Shown: positions 12,253-24,489 of the stretch, one piece after another
How the letters are laid out: every line of letters begins with the position of its first letter
How positions within the stretch are numbered: position 1 is the stretch's first letter
DNA from: Epiperipatus broadwayi
Lineage: Eukaryota > Onychophora > Udeonychophora > Euonychophora > Peripatidae
Direction: 5' to 3'
Length of the DNA: 64,000 nt
NCBI GenBank assembly: GCA_028023455.1
Contig: JAQFVV010012405.1
Coordinates: forward strand, 7,607,291-7,671,290
Position numbers and translations under genes: made by a program
The notes under the pieces: model-generated
Databases searched by the model: none
Seen by the model: the letters and a program-made list of their open reading frames with translations, nothing else
What the model was told of the DNA's origin: nothing

Positions 12253-13930
12253 TTATTGAAAAATAGAAATGATTATTTTAATTAGTCCAAGTGAACTATC
12301 CCTTGGGCATTTCAAAATGTATAAGCAACAGTCAGATAGAAGAAAACAATAGAAACTAATAGCAAATAAAAAGAAATCCCTCAGGAATTGGACCTCAATG
12401 AAAGGGTCATCATCATCATGATGTAATGTTGAGTTAATCTGCAAAATTAATATAAAAAGAAAGGTTTGGAAATAAAAGATTTAATTATTATTAAGAGAAG
12501 ACAGATATGCATTAAGTTGGAGAGGGTTGAAGGAGAAGGGATTGAAAGACGCACTTTCAATTCCTTCAGTTGTTCAAAAAAATGAAACATCATTTTCCGA
12601 TATTGCGGACCACAGGACATCAAGGCCCAGAAGAATACCATCAACCATAAAGGACCAATGGTTAACTGCACACTGATATCCTCATGATTCGTGGGACTTA
12701 ACATCTTCCATTACAAGAAATTAGAGACTACGGACATTTTTCAAAACAGTAAGAAATATATAATTAATGAAACATTTCTAAACAAAAAGAACTCTAAATG
12801 CTAAACTTTTCAATATTCAAAATAGAAGAATTTTTTATCTGACTAAATTATTTATTATTTTATTGAATGTATTTTTTTTTAAAAAATCATTTCCATTTTA
12901 TATTTGTTCCTTTTAAGTTTTATTATGATTTCTTTTCTTCTTTTAAATAGCTTATATAAATGTTAAACTTAAATTGGGCGTAAATGGCTATATAGATTTG
13001 TAAAGTTATATTAGTTTTATTAGGGGTAATCTTAGGTTATTTGTTTTGTAGTTGAATTGGGTCAATGGATTGGATATATTGGTGTAATTAGTAGATGTAA
13101 TACGAGGTTCACTATGTGCAGAATCGAATTATACACCACACACCCCATTTTGCCTATGGAAGGGAATAAACACAGTCCCTTCCTATGGAGTTTTCTTTTT
13201 TATTGCTCTTCTTGTCAGATAGATGTAGTATTCCTATCTGGGTGAGAGTCAATTTCTCCTCTTAACCCTGCTGTTCAATGTACATTCCTGACAGTATGGT
13301 ATTTGGTGCTGCCGTATTCGTGTTACATTGAATACATCGATATATCCGATGGATTGACATTGGTTTAACTGCAAACTTTTGGCCTAAGGTTAAATAAGGG
13401 ATAGAATATTTTCTTTTCAAAGGCAATCTATGTAGTCTATTCATACTCGACACTTAATAAAATATTAAATTCATCTGTGTGAACTTAGAAAATAAAAGTT
13501 TAAGCGTAAATTTAATTCTAAAAACAAAGTCAAAATGTGAGTTAAATTTTAAAGCAAAGTTCTGATGTTTTATAAAAGAAAAATTTTAAAGTAAAAGTGA
13601 TACTAAAATAATTTCAAATTTTATATATGTGTGTTTAATAAATGTTTGTGTGTTAATTACTGGCAGTGGCTTCTTTTATTTATTTTTTAAATAAAATATT
13701 TTTAGATAGGAATATATTTTAAAAATCTTTATTAAAATTTATAAAAATGTTTTAAATCTCTGCTACTCCATGAGCTAGTGACATTGGGCTAACTGTCTAA
13801 ATATAAAATAAAGTGGAATAATAACTTACGTATCTGCCTACTATATAAATTTTCTAAGTTCAATTGGCCTAGATGGCGCCCTTGTAGTGCAGATACGGTA
13901 AGACTGGAAACTTCCTTCCATCGGACTGTT
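12253..13930. other. Unidentified islands of higher complexity
   Basis: Blocks at 12260-12440, 12500-12710, 13040-13460 and 13790-13925 are less AT-rich than their surroundings and have no visible repeat structure. Each contains open frames on one or both strands (for example 12447-12704 minus), but none resembles a protein family I know. The block at 13830-13925, read on the minus strand, ends in CAGATAC followed by GTAAGT, a good splice donor. Between the blocks lies low-complexity AT sequence. Confidence 0.3.
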
Positions 13931-14954
13931 ATAATATATATATATATATTGGCATTTGTGCACTCAAAGATAGTGAATAACATGAATATAATAATTGTAT
14001 TATATATATAATTACTACAGCTTTCTAAAAACTAGTACATGAAAAGATATTTATATGATGTTATTGATCTATATTTGCATATTCGCTGTTGTTAATTCAA
14101 ATAATTTTTAAAAATAAACATTTGACAATATATTTATGAATATATATATATATATAGCATTTTATAACTGGTATGAACTAAAAAAATTTCAAAACTTATA
14201 TTTTATGAATTGATTCAATATTAAAGTTCCACCTATTTAAGTAAATTAATTTATATTATATTATAATGATAGGTGTGTACTATTTCACATCAAGATTTTC
14301 AAAAGATCTGAAAAATGTAAATATCACTTAGGGCCATATTTCCCTTCAAAGAAATTCATTTATATATATATTATCAAAATATTCTCAAAATTTTATATTC
14401 TGAATTTATTATAAAATTATACAATCATACTGATTCTATAAAAAATATTTTTCCTACAGTATTATAATTGTTCAAAGTTCACCAAAGTTTATAATATGCT
14501 TCTCAAGTTGATATGCTCGAATAAATTAGGCTAGGAGATAGAAACAAGGGAAAATAGCAGTAATGAGGATTAACAGTTATTGTTTGTCATAGCACTTAGT
14601 TTCTACCAATCTCAATTTATTTCCAAGAAAAATAGCCTTTTTTAAATTAACGTACCACTGCAGACCAAAAACCTCTTTAACATTTTTTATAGACCATCAG
14701 GGAAAAAGAATCTAGGATTTATCAGACTTTTGATTATCAGATAACTTTTTTTTTTCAGTTTATTGATGTGTTGTGATCTTTTTCAGATTTACATTATTAT
14801 GTGCTTTTTTATTTTTTAGTTGATAACTTTATGTGTTTATTTAAAAAAAATTAACTTGTATCATAAGTGTGTGATATGCCAACAGATATTCACAAAAGGG
14901 CTTGAAATCAAATAAAGTAGATACAGAGGGAGTATCTATTGCAATTATAATAGA
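13931..14954. other. No recognised feature
   Basis: AT-rich with several short TA runs (13936, 13995, 14140, 14355). No gene or dispersed repeat recognised. Confidence 0.45.
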
Positions 14955-14967
14955 GAAATATCAAGTA

Positions 14968-15543
14968 TCTTTCTTATTGCATTGCCAAGTCTATATAATA
15001 TTAATATCATTTACGTTCTTTATTACTTTTACAATGCTTTTTACAACGCACTATTGATATAAATAGAAGTTCTGCAGAAGATTGCTGGAGCAATCGAAAC
15101 CATTAATAGTGGATTGTAAATAGCATTGTAAAAGTAATAAAAAAATTACATGATATTAATATTATATAAATGTTATAAATAGAAGTTATGAAGAAGATTG
15201 CTGGGCAATTGAAACCATCAATAGTGGGTTGTACATTGTAAATAGCATTGTAAAAGTAATAAAAAAATTACATGATATTACATGATATTAATATTATATA
15301 AATGTTATAAATAGAAGTTATGAAGAAGATTGCTGGGCAATTGAAACCATCAATAGTGGGTTGTACATTGTAAATAGCATTGTAAAAGTAATAAAAAAAT
15401 TACATGATATTAATATTATATAAATGTTATAAATAGAAGTTATGAAGAAGATTGCTGGGCAATTGAAACCATCAATAGTGGGTTGTACATTGTAAATAGC
15501 ATTGTAAAAGTAATAAAGAATGTAAATGATATTAATATTATAT
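14968..15543. mobile_element. Family C: tandem ~120-bp units between inverted ends, 13-bp duplication
   Basis: Four units start ATAAATAGAAGTT at 15059, 15175, 15307 and 15429 (spacing 116, 132, 122). The second to fourth are nearly identical. The element begins with TTTATTACTTTTACAATGC and ends with the inverse of it. Flanks GAAATATCAAGTA (14955-14967) and GAAATGTCAAGTA (15544-15556) agree at 12 of 13. Each unit carries a GATTG-CTGGG-CAATC hairpin followed by GAAACC and a second AACC/GGTT hairpin. Upstream of the hairpin the first unit reads CTGCAGA and the others TATGAAGA, resembling decayed hammerhead cores. Confidence 0.65.
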
Positions 15544-15654
15544 GAAATGTCAAGTAATAGAAAAATACCATCACAATGATATGTTGTATTATAGATAATA
15601 ATCTCCTGCTATCTTAGTACATAAGAAATGAATACATCTCACTTTACATTTGCA

Positions 15655-15830
15655 ATACATTATTATACTTTGATTTATAAGTGTCAAATTTTTGGCATTT
15701 GCAATTTTGACCTCTACAATTTCAAATAAATATCTTATTAATCATTTATTAAACTAGGAATTATAATTAGTCTAGACATAAATTTTAAGCTTAATTAAAG
15801 ACTAATATTTTTTTTTAATTAATATAAGCA
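15655..15830. mobile_element. Family E single-arm relic
   Basis: Diverged match to the left arm of the element at 56814; no inverted partner nearby. It starts about 110 bases after the family C element. Confidence 0.4.
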
Positions 15831-15968
15831 TAGGAGTCATATTCACTGTTAAAATAAATAAAAACACATATAATAACTCTATTTTCCTTTTTCAATTTTT
15901 TTTTAATTTAAAAACTTCAAACATCCACTTCAAAGCACATTTTTGAAATATATAAAAATCTAAAATAA

Positions 15969-16077
15969 GGCAAAACTCTCTATACAGTAGTGCCACCCTG
16001 TGCCAACCAGAATAATCAATAGATGCCAGAAGACTTGTGCATAAAATCTCTATCTAGTGCCTAGTCATCCAATATGA
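15969..16077. mobile_element. Family B fragment joined to a family A ribozyme segment
   Basis: Family B text from GGCAAAACTCTC to CCAATAT runs straight into a family A ribozyme segment that continues to about 16125. The junction is inside the ribozyme, at the shared outer stem I. No target duplication was found. Confidence 0.55.
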
Positions 16078-16113
16078 CTTCTTGCTGGATCAGCATTCTT
16101 CAGTTGGACCAGG
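16069..16113 (-). ncRNA. Chimeric hammerhead-like motif (A core, B flank)
   Basis: On the minus strand: GGTCCAA, core CTGAAGA, A, stem II TGCTG-ATC-CAGCA, A, then GAAGTC and ATATTGG. Stem II is perfect and the outer CCAA/TTGG pairing is kept, but the bases of stem III are largely deleted. Probably inactive. Confidence 0.4.
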
Positions 16114-16203
16114 TCATAATCTCTTCCATATCCTAACCATTTGTTCGAACTTTGATTAAATTTTTATAAAAAAATGTCTAATTCATGATAACATTTGATT
16201 TTT

Positions 16204-16227
16204 CACACACACACACACACACACACA
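16204..16227. repeat. CA microsatellite
   Basis: Twelve CA units. Confidence 0.9.
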
Positions 16228-16353
16228 TAAAAGTAAAACAATTACAGTGCTAAATATATTAGATAATTTATGCAATAAATAAAGCTATCATCTTTTATTG
16301 CACCTCACACTGTTATATAGGAAAATAAAGTTTTAATTTGAGGGATGAGTTTA

Positions 16354-16377
16354 AAATCAATCAATCAATCAATCAAT
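16354..16377. repeat. AATC microsatellite
   Basis: Five to six AATC units. Confidence 0.85.
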
Positions 16378-17398
16378 AAATATATTGCAATTTAGTTTAA
16401 AACTAATTGATATTTTGGATAACAAGCCATACAAGCAAAAAATAATGAATTAAAAGAATTGCACTCATAGAAAATTAAAGTCTCCTGCAATTTTAATATA
16501 TTAAATTTAGCTTTTGAGCCAATAATACAGTGCTGTGTTAGCACAATTATTTAATAAAAGAAAATCCAAATACTATAAACCCTTCAGTGGTCTTCAAGAT
16601 ATCAAAGAAAAGAGTGTCTGAAACTTCCTTTGATGAAGTCAGAATGCCAATAAACAGTAATAATTACAAGACACATGAGCTAAAGATCCACATATCCTAA
16701 CATGCTTCTGCTAAATCCAGCGCTACAATATCACATGATCTCCCAGTTAAAAACAATTTTACTTATTTTTACATTAACACTTATTATAGGAATCTCAGTT
16801 CTAAAATGTTTACTGAAAAAATAAAGAAAACTTATGTAAAAAGTAAAACAGTTCCTTAAAAGAACAAAGGGCTCCTAGAAAGTAACACACTAAGAAACAG
16901 TAAAGGAGAAGACTTCAATTAATAGGTATTTAAGAATTTAAAAATTTTTCTATTTTTGTTATACCTTGTAGCTAGTAATAGCTAGATACCAATTTATTGA
17001 TCAATATTTGATAGTTAATTGTGTTTGGTGTGGGCTAACTGCATAAAAAAAAATCCTAAGCTTATTGGTCAAGTTTGAATTCAAAATTAGATTGCAAATA
17101 TATTAGATAAATGCACTACTATTTTATCAAAAGGATCTTCCATAAATAATGTATTCAAAATAATAACTTTGTAACAATTATATTAATTTTTGAAAATGAG
17201 AATTCTATCTTATCATATTAAAAAAAGCCAAAGCATAAATACTTTGAAATCAGTTAAAGCTTTTGTTAATTATAAACAAAGAATGTTGAGAATTGTAACT
17301 TATTTATCATATGTAGCCCTAATAATTCAACAAGGTGAATTTAAATTTTAGCTAAACATGCATAAATTTGCAAGGGGGCAAAAATGCAAATAAACTTT

Positions 17399-17506
17399 TT
17401 TTTTTCTATGTCATAGCATCGGCCGGGACGTGAACCTACAACCGTCTGCAACCAACTACTTGTTTGCAAGGCGGTTGCAATGACCTCTCGGCTAATGACG
17501 CTTGAC
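17399..17506 (-). mobile_element. tRNA-like retroposon with A-tail and target duplication
   Basis: On the minus strand an 87-base tRNA-like body (17501 to 17415) has an A box TTAGCCGAGAGGTC, a hairpin TTGCA-ACCGCCT-TGCAA in the anticodon position, a long variable region and a B box GGTTCACGTCC. It is followed by TATGACATAG and an A run. AATAAACTTT flanks it at 17389-17398 and 17507-17516. The acceptor stem is degraded. It is a short tRNA-derived SINE or tRNA retropseudogene. Confidence 0.65.
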
Positions 17507-17516
17507 AATAAACTTT

Positions 17517-19120
17517 ATTTTCTAAGAAATATAGCAGGATTTCAAATGTATTTAAATGTAAACACCTCTATAATTATTAAAACTAGTGATTCCCTTAGCT
17601 AATAATTCTGCAGTCACGATGAATGGAAGAATATAGAAAAAAGCATGAAAAAGCCACAAGAAGATATCAGTAAATTGAAATCAGTAATTTTACCTTTAAA
17701 AATAAAATTACCTTTTTAATAAATCCGTTGCAGAAATCTGAAGGTAACGCAAAAAAATTACATCATAAATGTTATCTTTGCTTTGATGACATCATATGTT
17801 TAAAAAGAAATTCAAAAATCTCTAAAAATGATCAAAAAATTTAAGTAATGTTTTTAAAGATAGATTGATTGAATAAAAAGAACAAAGTCTTAAATAAGAT
17901 TCTTCAAGCTAGAAGATGATCTTAAATTGTTCTTAATAATCAAAAACTAGTATTACTACTTCAAGAAGCATGATATTCATTGGAACAATAAAAAAAAGAA
18001 ATATTTAGAACTTTACATTAAGAGCAGCCAGTAAAACAGAATAAAATATTTTTACAAGGGGGGGGGGGCATTTGTCAATGCAGACAACATTAAATTTTAA
18101 ATTACTGCATTAACAAATCCAACATTTGAAAAAAGATCAGAGAAAAATAATTATAAAGAATTAAGAAATATATTGAAGATCAATTACATGTAAAATTAAA
18201 ATGTTTTTCATTGGTAAAATTACCATCACCCACCCTCAGCATTTAAAACTGCTAATCTATTTGTTTCAAGTAGGATTTAACTCGGCAGTAGGTAGGATAA
18301 TTCAAAGCATAAAGCTTCTTGGATTTTTTCTCATTTAAAGACATCCCCAGTTCGGTCTATTGAATGAAGCTATTGGCTATGTGACTTTTTGAATAATTAT
18401 CCATACAGTTATTTTGGCCTAGTTTTTTTTTCTTTTCAGTATTTATATTTGAAAATATTTCAATACTGTGATTGTGTTAATGCACATTTACCAAGGAAAT
18501 GGATAAGCAAAATAGACAAACTAGTCTTAGTTAAATGTTTCAATTGCTAAACCTATTCAACCATTTCTTATTTCGTATAATCACTTATATGGATAATAAC
18601 TACATAGAAGGTAAACAAATCGCCAAACTAGCCCCGTTTTAAATAAGGTGATAAAACTGTACGGATATTCTCACCATAAATTGTAAAATTTATAGAGAAT
18701 TATATTGATAATATATTTGGAAAAACACTATAAAACAGAAGGAGTTAATTTGAAACTATATTGTTTCTTTAATGATATATTTGATAAGTGAATAATACTT
18801 ATTCGGGAACTATAACAATAAAAATAATGCAACATAAAATTATTTGAGAAGAGATGACTACAACACTAATCTTCACCAACAACTCTGTTTTAATTCTTAA
18901 AATAAAAATCATCCAACAGACAGTTTCCATGTTGGAAAATGCATTGAATGTCTATATTTCAATAAGCATGGTCAACATATTATGAATATCTATGAAACGT
19001 ACATAGATATATTTATATATATTCATTAAAAACTAGTCAGCACTTAGACAATCCCAATATCAATAATAATTTCCAAACTGTTGTCAAGGCAACCTTCTTT
19101 CAACAATATATAATCGATTA
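17517..19120. other. No recognised feature
   Basis: AT-rich. A G11-12 run sits at about 18057. The stretch 16126-17388 is likewise empty apart from microsatellites. Confidence 0.45.
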
Positions 19121-19135
19121 AGTCTTTGCCTTATT

Positions 19136-19350
19136 AAACCACTAAGCATCACATGATCACAATTCTTTATGCTCACACAAGCTGTTCAAACAGAGGCTAA
19201 ACTCTCCATACATTATCCCACTCAGTGCAAGCCAGATTAATCAATGGATGCAAGAACGTTTGTGAACAAAATAGAGATTTTATGCACAAACCTCCTTGCA
19301 TCCATTGATTACTCTGAATTGCACTGAGTGGTGCTACGTATGGAGGGTTT
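19136..19350. mobile_element. Short family B palindrome, 15-bp target duplication
   Basis: Only about 85 bases of family B remain in each arm; the centre lies near 19270. Flanks are a perfect AGTCTTTGCCTTATT at 19121-19135 and 19351-19365. The ribozyme part of the family is absent because the centre of symmetry falls before it. The unpaired left extension is present, as in the copy at 7642. Confidence 0.75.
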
Positions 19351-19604
19351 AGTCTTTGCCTTATTGTAAATAATATAAAGACATTATAATGAAGAATAAA
19401 AAAGTAAAATTTAATTTAATAATGCTGCAGCATTTGCCCATGTACAAACAAAGCTAAAACTAATTTTACAAATATGCCAGTATTTCTTAGTTATGAAAAG
19501 GAATATAGATATGGATTCAATCCAGGTAAAATTAAGATAATTTCTTAAGAAAGAAATGACAGAAAGGAAAAGATCAAAGAGAGTTGGTTTATTCTGCGAT
19601 AAAA

Positions 19605-19745
19605 AAAAAAGATAAATGAGCTTTATTGCTCAGTTCATATGTTGGTCAAGTACAAGAAGGGTCAAAACTGGAATTGATCTGAGGATCTTAAACTCCAAAG
19701 GCTGACATTTTACAAGTGCACTAAATCATATAGGCCAAATGTGCA
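19605..19745 (-). mobile_element. Possible tRNA-derived SINE relic
   Basis: Minus strand: TGGCCTATATGATTTAGTGC resembles an A box region and AGATCAATTCC a decayed B box 45 bases later; a 60-base body follows and ends at a T10 run (A10 on plus). Weak, because both boxes have changes. Confidence 0.35.
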
Positions 19746-21282
19746 GTTGCAGACTGTAAGACTCTGAAGCATAAAGTTCTCAGATCCAATTTAGTTCTAA
19801 TATTTCAGGCATTCAAATTTATTATAAACTCCCAAATAATAAGGACATTTACTTTAGCAATATAATCACATGATAAATCAAAATATGGTATACAAATAAG
19901 TAAAAAGTTGGATTTTTAAAGTTTTTAACAAGAAAGTATTATTGTTTATTGAATAGCATGATTATGACTCTAATGCACTGAAAGTATGCTTGATTTCTTA
20001 AATTAATTTTGCATGTTATTCTCTGTTTTGTCACTTTACATTATATTTATATCTAACAAATTGACTGCAATCCCTTAAGAAATCCAGAAGCATTTCTCTC
20101 ATAAATTATAAGATATGAAATTTAAAAAAAAAAACAATAACTATATCATGTTAATATCAGCAACTTTTATAGAAGAAAAATCAATATGTAAAAATCATAT
20201 TGTAGCAAGTACAAAATCAATTTGCAATTTGTGAAAACTCTGAAAGCTTGTGGAACTGGGTTGCCCAATGACAGAAATAAATAATATGAGAAAACATATA
20301 TATTAATAAAAATTATATCTAGTTAGGTATATTGTAATCATCTGACTAAAATATTATAAAGAAAGAGAGGATGTACAATTTACAAAATGATAAATATCTA
20401 TACTCAAAAATGAATTCAATATTTTCAAAGAAGATATTCTAAATCTGTAGAGTTGGAATAAAATTCATAAAATTTGTCGGTCAGTAGATGTGTTTTCAAA
20501 ACAAAAATATATAAAACTTGTAAATGAATGCAAAACAAAATATTCTATATTTTAAAAAATGACCATTGAGTGAAGATGCAAAGATGATTGGTATTTAAAC
20601 CAGAGTCAATTGTCTAGCCTTTTGTATATTAAAATGTTACAACAAAAAATGTCATGGTAAAGCATTTGTTGGCTATTCACAGTTAATTCTCTTGTAGGTT
20701 GATTCACTATCTGCTATCTGTAAAATCCATCAGCATCCTTGGTTACATAAATGTGCATAATTTTTATTACGATATAGTCTTGGTTAAATATGTACTCATT
20801 ATTTTTATGATAATTTGACCCCATTACATATCAGTAGTTATAGTAACAATAGTTTAATACAATTTCCACATGCTAATTAAATGTTATTTGCTCAGGTACC
20901 CAAGCACCACAATGGATGGGTTAAACTTTGATCTAGGCATTAGCACAAAAGATCATAACATGATAAAATGTATTGGGCATTCATTTACTGTTATTTATTC
21001 AAAATGTAACACATTTAATATATACAGCTATTGTAGAAAAAAATATCTACATCTTTTTTATGGAGAAATAGCGACTTTTCTTAATAAATGTGTCAAATTT
21101 CAGAAGAGAAAGGCTTGAACTATTCCTTAATATTTTAATCTCTAGATAAAAATAGTTGTATATCTATTTATTGATTAATGTTGGGTGATCATTCAGATTG
21201 ATTATTAATACAGTAATTTTTTGTAAAAAAAATCCTAAGTTTGATCAAAGTCTGAAAAGTATTTAAATCTGCTTGATCCAAA
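19746..21282. other. No recognised feature
   Basis: AT-rich. The 82-codon frame at 20870-21118 has no recognisable similarity and mixed composition; I treat it as chance. Confidence 0.45.
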
Positions 21283-21600
21283 TTAATCTTTCTTATTGCA
21301 TTGCCAGATGTATATCATATAATACTAAATCATCCATGCACTTTACTACTGTTACACAGTGCTTTATTTACCACCCTCTTTTACAGTTTACTTTTATATC
21401 TCCTAACTTCAATTTTTAAATTCAAATTTTAAAAATTTCAAAAATTCAAAATTTGTAAAAATTGAATTTAGCAGTTGAAGTTAGGAGATATAAAAGTTCT
21501 GAAGAAGATTTCTGGGGCAATCGAAACTGTAAACTGTAAAAGTGGGTGGTAAATAAAGCATTGTGTAACAGTAGTAAAGTGCATGGATGATTTAGAGAAT
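21283..21600. mobile_element. Family C palindromic element
   Basis: Starts with the same TCTTTCTTATTGCATTGCCA as the element at 14968. Arms AAATCATCCATGCACTTTAC and its inverse enclose CTGAAGAAGATTTCTGGGG and CAATCGAAAC. There is one unit here, not four. No clear target duplication. Confidence 0.6.
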
Positions 21601-22145
21601 AAATATGCTTTCTATATTATCTCCACAGAAAAAAAAGTAATGCATATGTCAAACAATAAGGGTTTATGGCTTTCCTTTCTTAAATTATTCTTTAATTAAG
21701 AAAAGCAAAATAATCATTCACTGACCAAATGATTGATTTATATAACTAAATTGCATATAGGCTACTAGCTTGTTTAGAAATGAACAAAATCAGGTTTTAT
21801 CTGGATATGATCCTGAGACCATATGTGTAGCAGATGATTTTGCAAACCACTACATTGCAAGACTCTTCAGTTTATTCATTATTTTTCATAATTATTGGTC
21901 CACTGCAGGATAAAAGCCTTTTCAAATTTAATTTAGTTTTTCAATTCTCAGTGTCTCTTCTCTATAGCAAACCAACAATCTTCTTTATCTAACATGTAGT
22001 CTCTTCTTTCATATTTTTTTGGGATCTAGTTTAAGACATCAAATGGCCATTTATTATATCTTCTAGCGATAATTTCAGCTTAATTCCATTTCAGTTTCTT
22101 AATTATTTCAGTAATGTCAATGATACCTCTTTGCTCTCTTATCTA

Positions 22146-22500
22146 TTTTATTTTATTTTAGGTAACAAACTTTATTAACAGAAAACTTTTTTGTACATAT
22201 TTACATAAGGGTTTAAATTAGTTTATATGTTCTACAAAAAAAGTACAAAACCAAAAAAAGGGAAGGGTCTTATTAATTATAAACTGTTCTTGGGCAAACT
22301 TAGCTTGGTCTGCTGACATTTCTACTTAGGATCTTCCGGTGAGAAAAATAAGTGACACCCTGTTTTTTAATTCAAAACCTATGAGCAGATAGGTCTGGAT
22401 TGTTAAGAACCATATTTCACAATCATATTTCACATCTTCTATGGGTTACTCCTCCCCAAAGTCTTGTCATTTGTTTTTTCGGTAAAAATACAACTTTAAT
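22146..22500 (-). pseudogene. Unidentified retrocopy-like insertion inside the minus-strand LINE
   Basis: This segment interrupts the RTE tail. Read on the minus strand, one frame runs nearly 100 codons with only three stops. It includes KYDCEIWFLTIQTYLLIGFE and MSADQAKFAQEQFIIN and is followed by an untranslated-looking tract. The segment ends with AATAAA, 11 bases, then an A-rich tail of repeated AAAAT. That is the layout of a reverse-transcribed mRNA 3' end. I do not recognise the parent protein. It might instead be the 3' end of another LINE. Confidence 0.4.
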
Positions 22501-23279
22501 ACATCATTGAATAATATAAAGAATCTGAATTGCCCTTCTATTAATAGTTCCAGGTCTGAAATCCATAAGTAAGAACTAGTAAAACACACCTATTAAAAAC
22601 CTTTCTTTTTAAATACCTAAACATATTTTTTTAAAAAAATTATTTCTACTAAAATATTCTCTTCATTTCTATGATTAATTTCATCCATTATAATTCCAGT
22701 TGCATTAATAATCTGATCAAAGTAATTGTAATTACTAAATTCTTTTAACTTATGACTATTAATCTTTATTATTTTATTTTTTAGTCATATTTTTTTTTAT
22801 TTTCATCTAATAACTCTTGCAACATTCCCTAAAGCTTTAAGGCACCATTTACGAAAACAACTATTGTATTGGCAAAATCCAGTTGACTTAAATAAATGCC
22901 ATTTAGCTTTTCTTCCTTAACTTTCCATTTTGATCCATGAAATGTTTCTTGTAAAACTGCTAAAAAAAGTTTTGGAGATATGGAATCATGCTATTGCATA
23001 CCTTTCCCAATGTTAATCTTTTTGGTATTACCATTGTTGTTGCATTTTATAAATATTCGTCAGAATATGACAATATCTGTGATCTAAATATTGATGAACC
23101 AATGATATATTCACTATAAAAATAGTTATAGAATTTTTTCATACTCTACAAACCCAAAGCATAATGAATATATTTATATTGGTCTTTTCTATAACTTCTC
23201 ACAATACTTGGATATGATTCACTGTATTAAAACAATTTTTAATTTCAGCTTATTTTTTGAGTCGGTAAAAGTCCAAAAT

Positions 23280-23534
23280 TCATTGTAGATGAATTATAAC
23301 AATCTTGGTAAATATTTTGCATAGAACTGATAAAAGACTGATAGATCTGTAATTTTTAATATTTTCTTTATCATCTTTTTTAAATGCCAATATTTCTACC
23401 ATATTTTTCCAATCGTTTGGTACATCTTTATCATTTAACATTTGCTGTATAGTTTTGTCTATTTCTTCATCTGCTTTTTTTAAAAAATCAATTATAATTC
23501 CATTGTTAGATTTAATTATGCCCCACTTCTTCAT
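23280..23534 (-). pseudogene. Reverse transcriptase fragment (fingers region)
   Basis: 84 open codons. The recognisable part is NDKDVPNDWKNMVEILAF followed by KKDDKENIKNYRSISLLSVL. This corresponds to the W...VPIYKKGDK..NYRPISLL block at the start of LINE reverse transcriptases. The invariant proline of NYRPIS is serine here. Upstream residues match the P-D-G-I acceptor helix only weakly. It is an internal piece of the minus-strand LINE and not a separate gene. The plus-strand LINE has the matching NDKDVPDN segment near 42580. Confidence 0.85.
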
Positions 23535-24489
23535 TTAAAATGTTGGACAATCCAGGGCACATTGTGTTTTCTTGTTCTTATGATTAATATATAATTCTTC
23601 ATACAAATCTTTTACACATTTCATCTCTCCTTTCAGTAATAGTTCTATCTTTTTTTGTTATTGCAGAAATAACTTTTTTCTTCCCATTCCAATATGTTTT
23701 TTCACACTTTAGAGACTTTTATTTTCTTTTATACATTTTCTTATATCATTATTAATTTCGTTTTGTACCATTTTATAAAAATCAAGATAGTCAATTCTTT
23801 TTAAGAGATCATTTTAAACATTTTTGTGTTAGTTCTTTTTTCCATATATTATATTGTTGATTTCATTCAAATCTGAACCATCTTCAAATTATAATATTTA
23901 AAATGATTTGCAAGTTCTAATTTAAACTCAATGAAATATTTCGAAAAGTTAGGAATATCAATTGTTAATACTGTTTTTTTTTTTAAAAAAAAAGTTTTCA
24001 TCTCTAGTTTTGTCTCAGCATATATCTTAAGACAACTCACTAATCAAACCTATTAAGAACATTACAATCTTGAAATATAGTTGCTTTTAATCAAAAATAT
24101 AATCTAATCTTGCTTTATCATGATTCCATGATCATTTTTATTTAGCTTTTTTTTTTCAAAGAAAAAATTCATAATATATAAATTTTTCTATGTTTGTCTT
24201 ATTTCTATTACTGTAATCAAATTTACCCACAATACCTTTATTTTGCAATCATTTACCAATTCCAGCATTAAACTCACCCATAACAATTTTAAAATGTTTG
24301 GTATGATCAGAAAATATCTTCTATTTTTTCATCATAATGAGAACTTGTTGATATAAATCTGAATTATTTATATTTGATATCTTTAATTAATTTTAATAAC
24401 TAATCTTGTCATTCTATCTAATATTTTAACAATATACGGTTTTTCCACTTTTTATTCAGATTGAATCCCTCTTTATTTGTGGCTTTGTT

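Larger units (their letters stand above)
21889..24480 (-). mobile_element. Decayed RTE-type LINE on the minus strand
   Basis: Read from 24480 down to 21889, the element gives an endonuclease region (KIVMGEFNAGIGK-like near 24290), a reverse transcriptase region and an RTE C-terminal tail. The tail runs through WPFDVLN and ends near 21890 with a remnant of FILQWTNN. It parallels the plus-strand LINE block for block. A clear reverse-transcriptase fragment lies at 23280-23534. Stops and frameshifts are frequent throughout. A foreign segment of about 350 bp seems to sit in the tail at 22146-22500. The 5' end abuts an AC-rich stretch and a family C relic at 24490-24660. Confidence 0.8.

Noticed and set aside
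12447-12704. 85-codon minus-strand frame as a host exon
   Set aside because: No recognised domain, and I could not find convincing splice sites at both ends.
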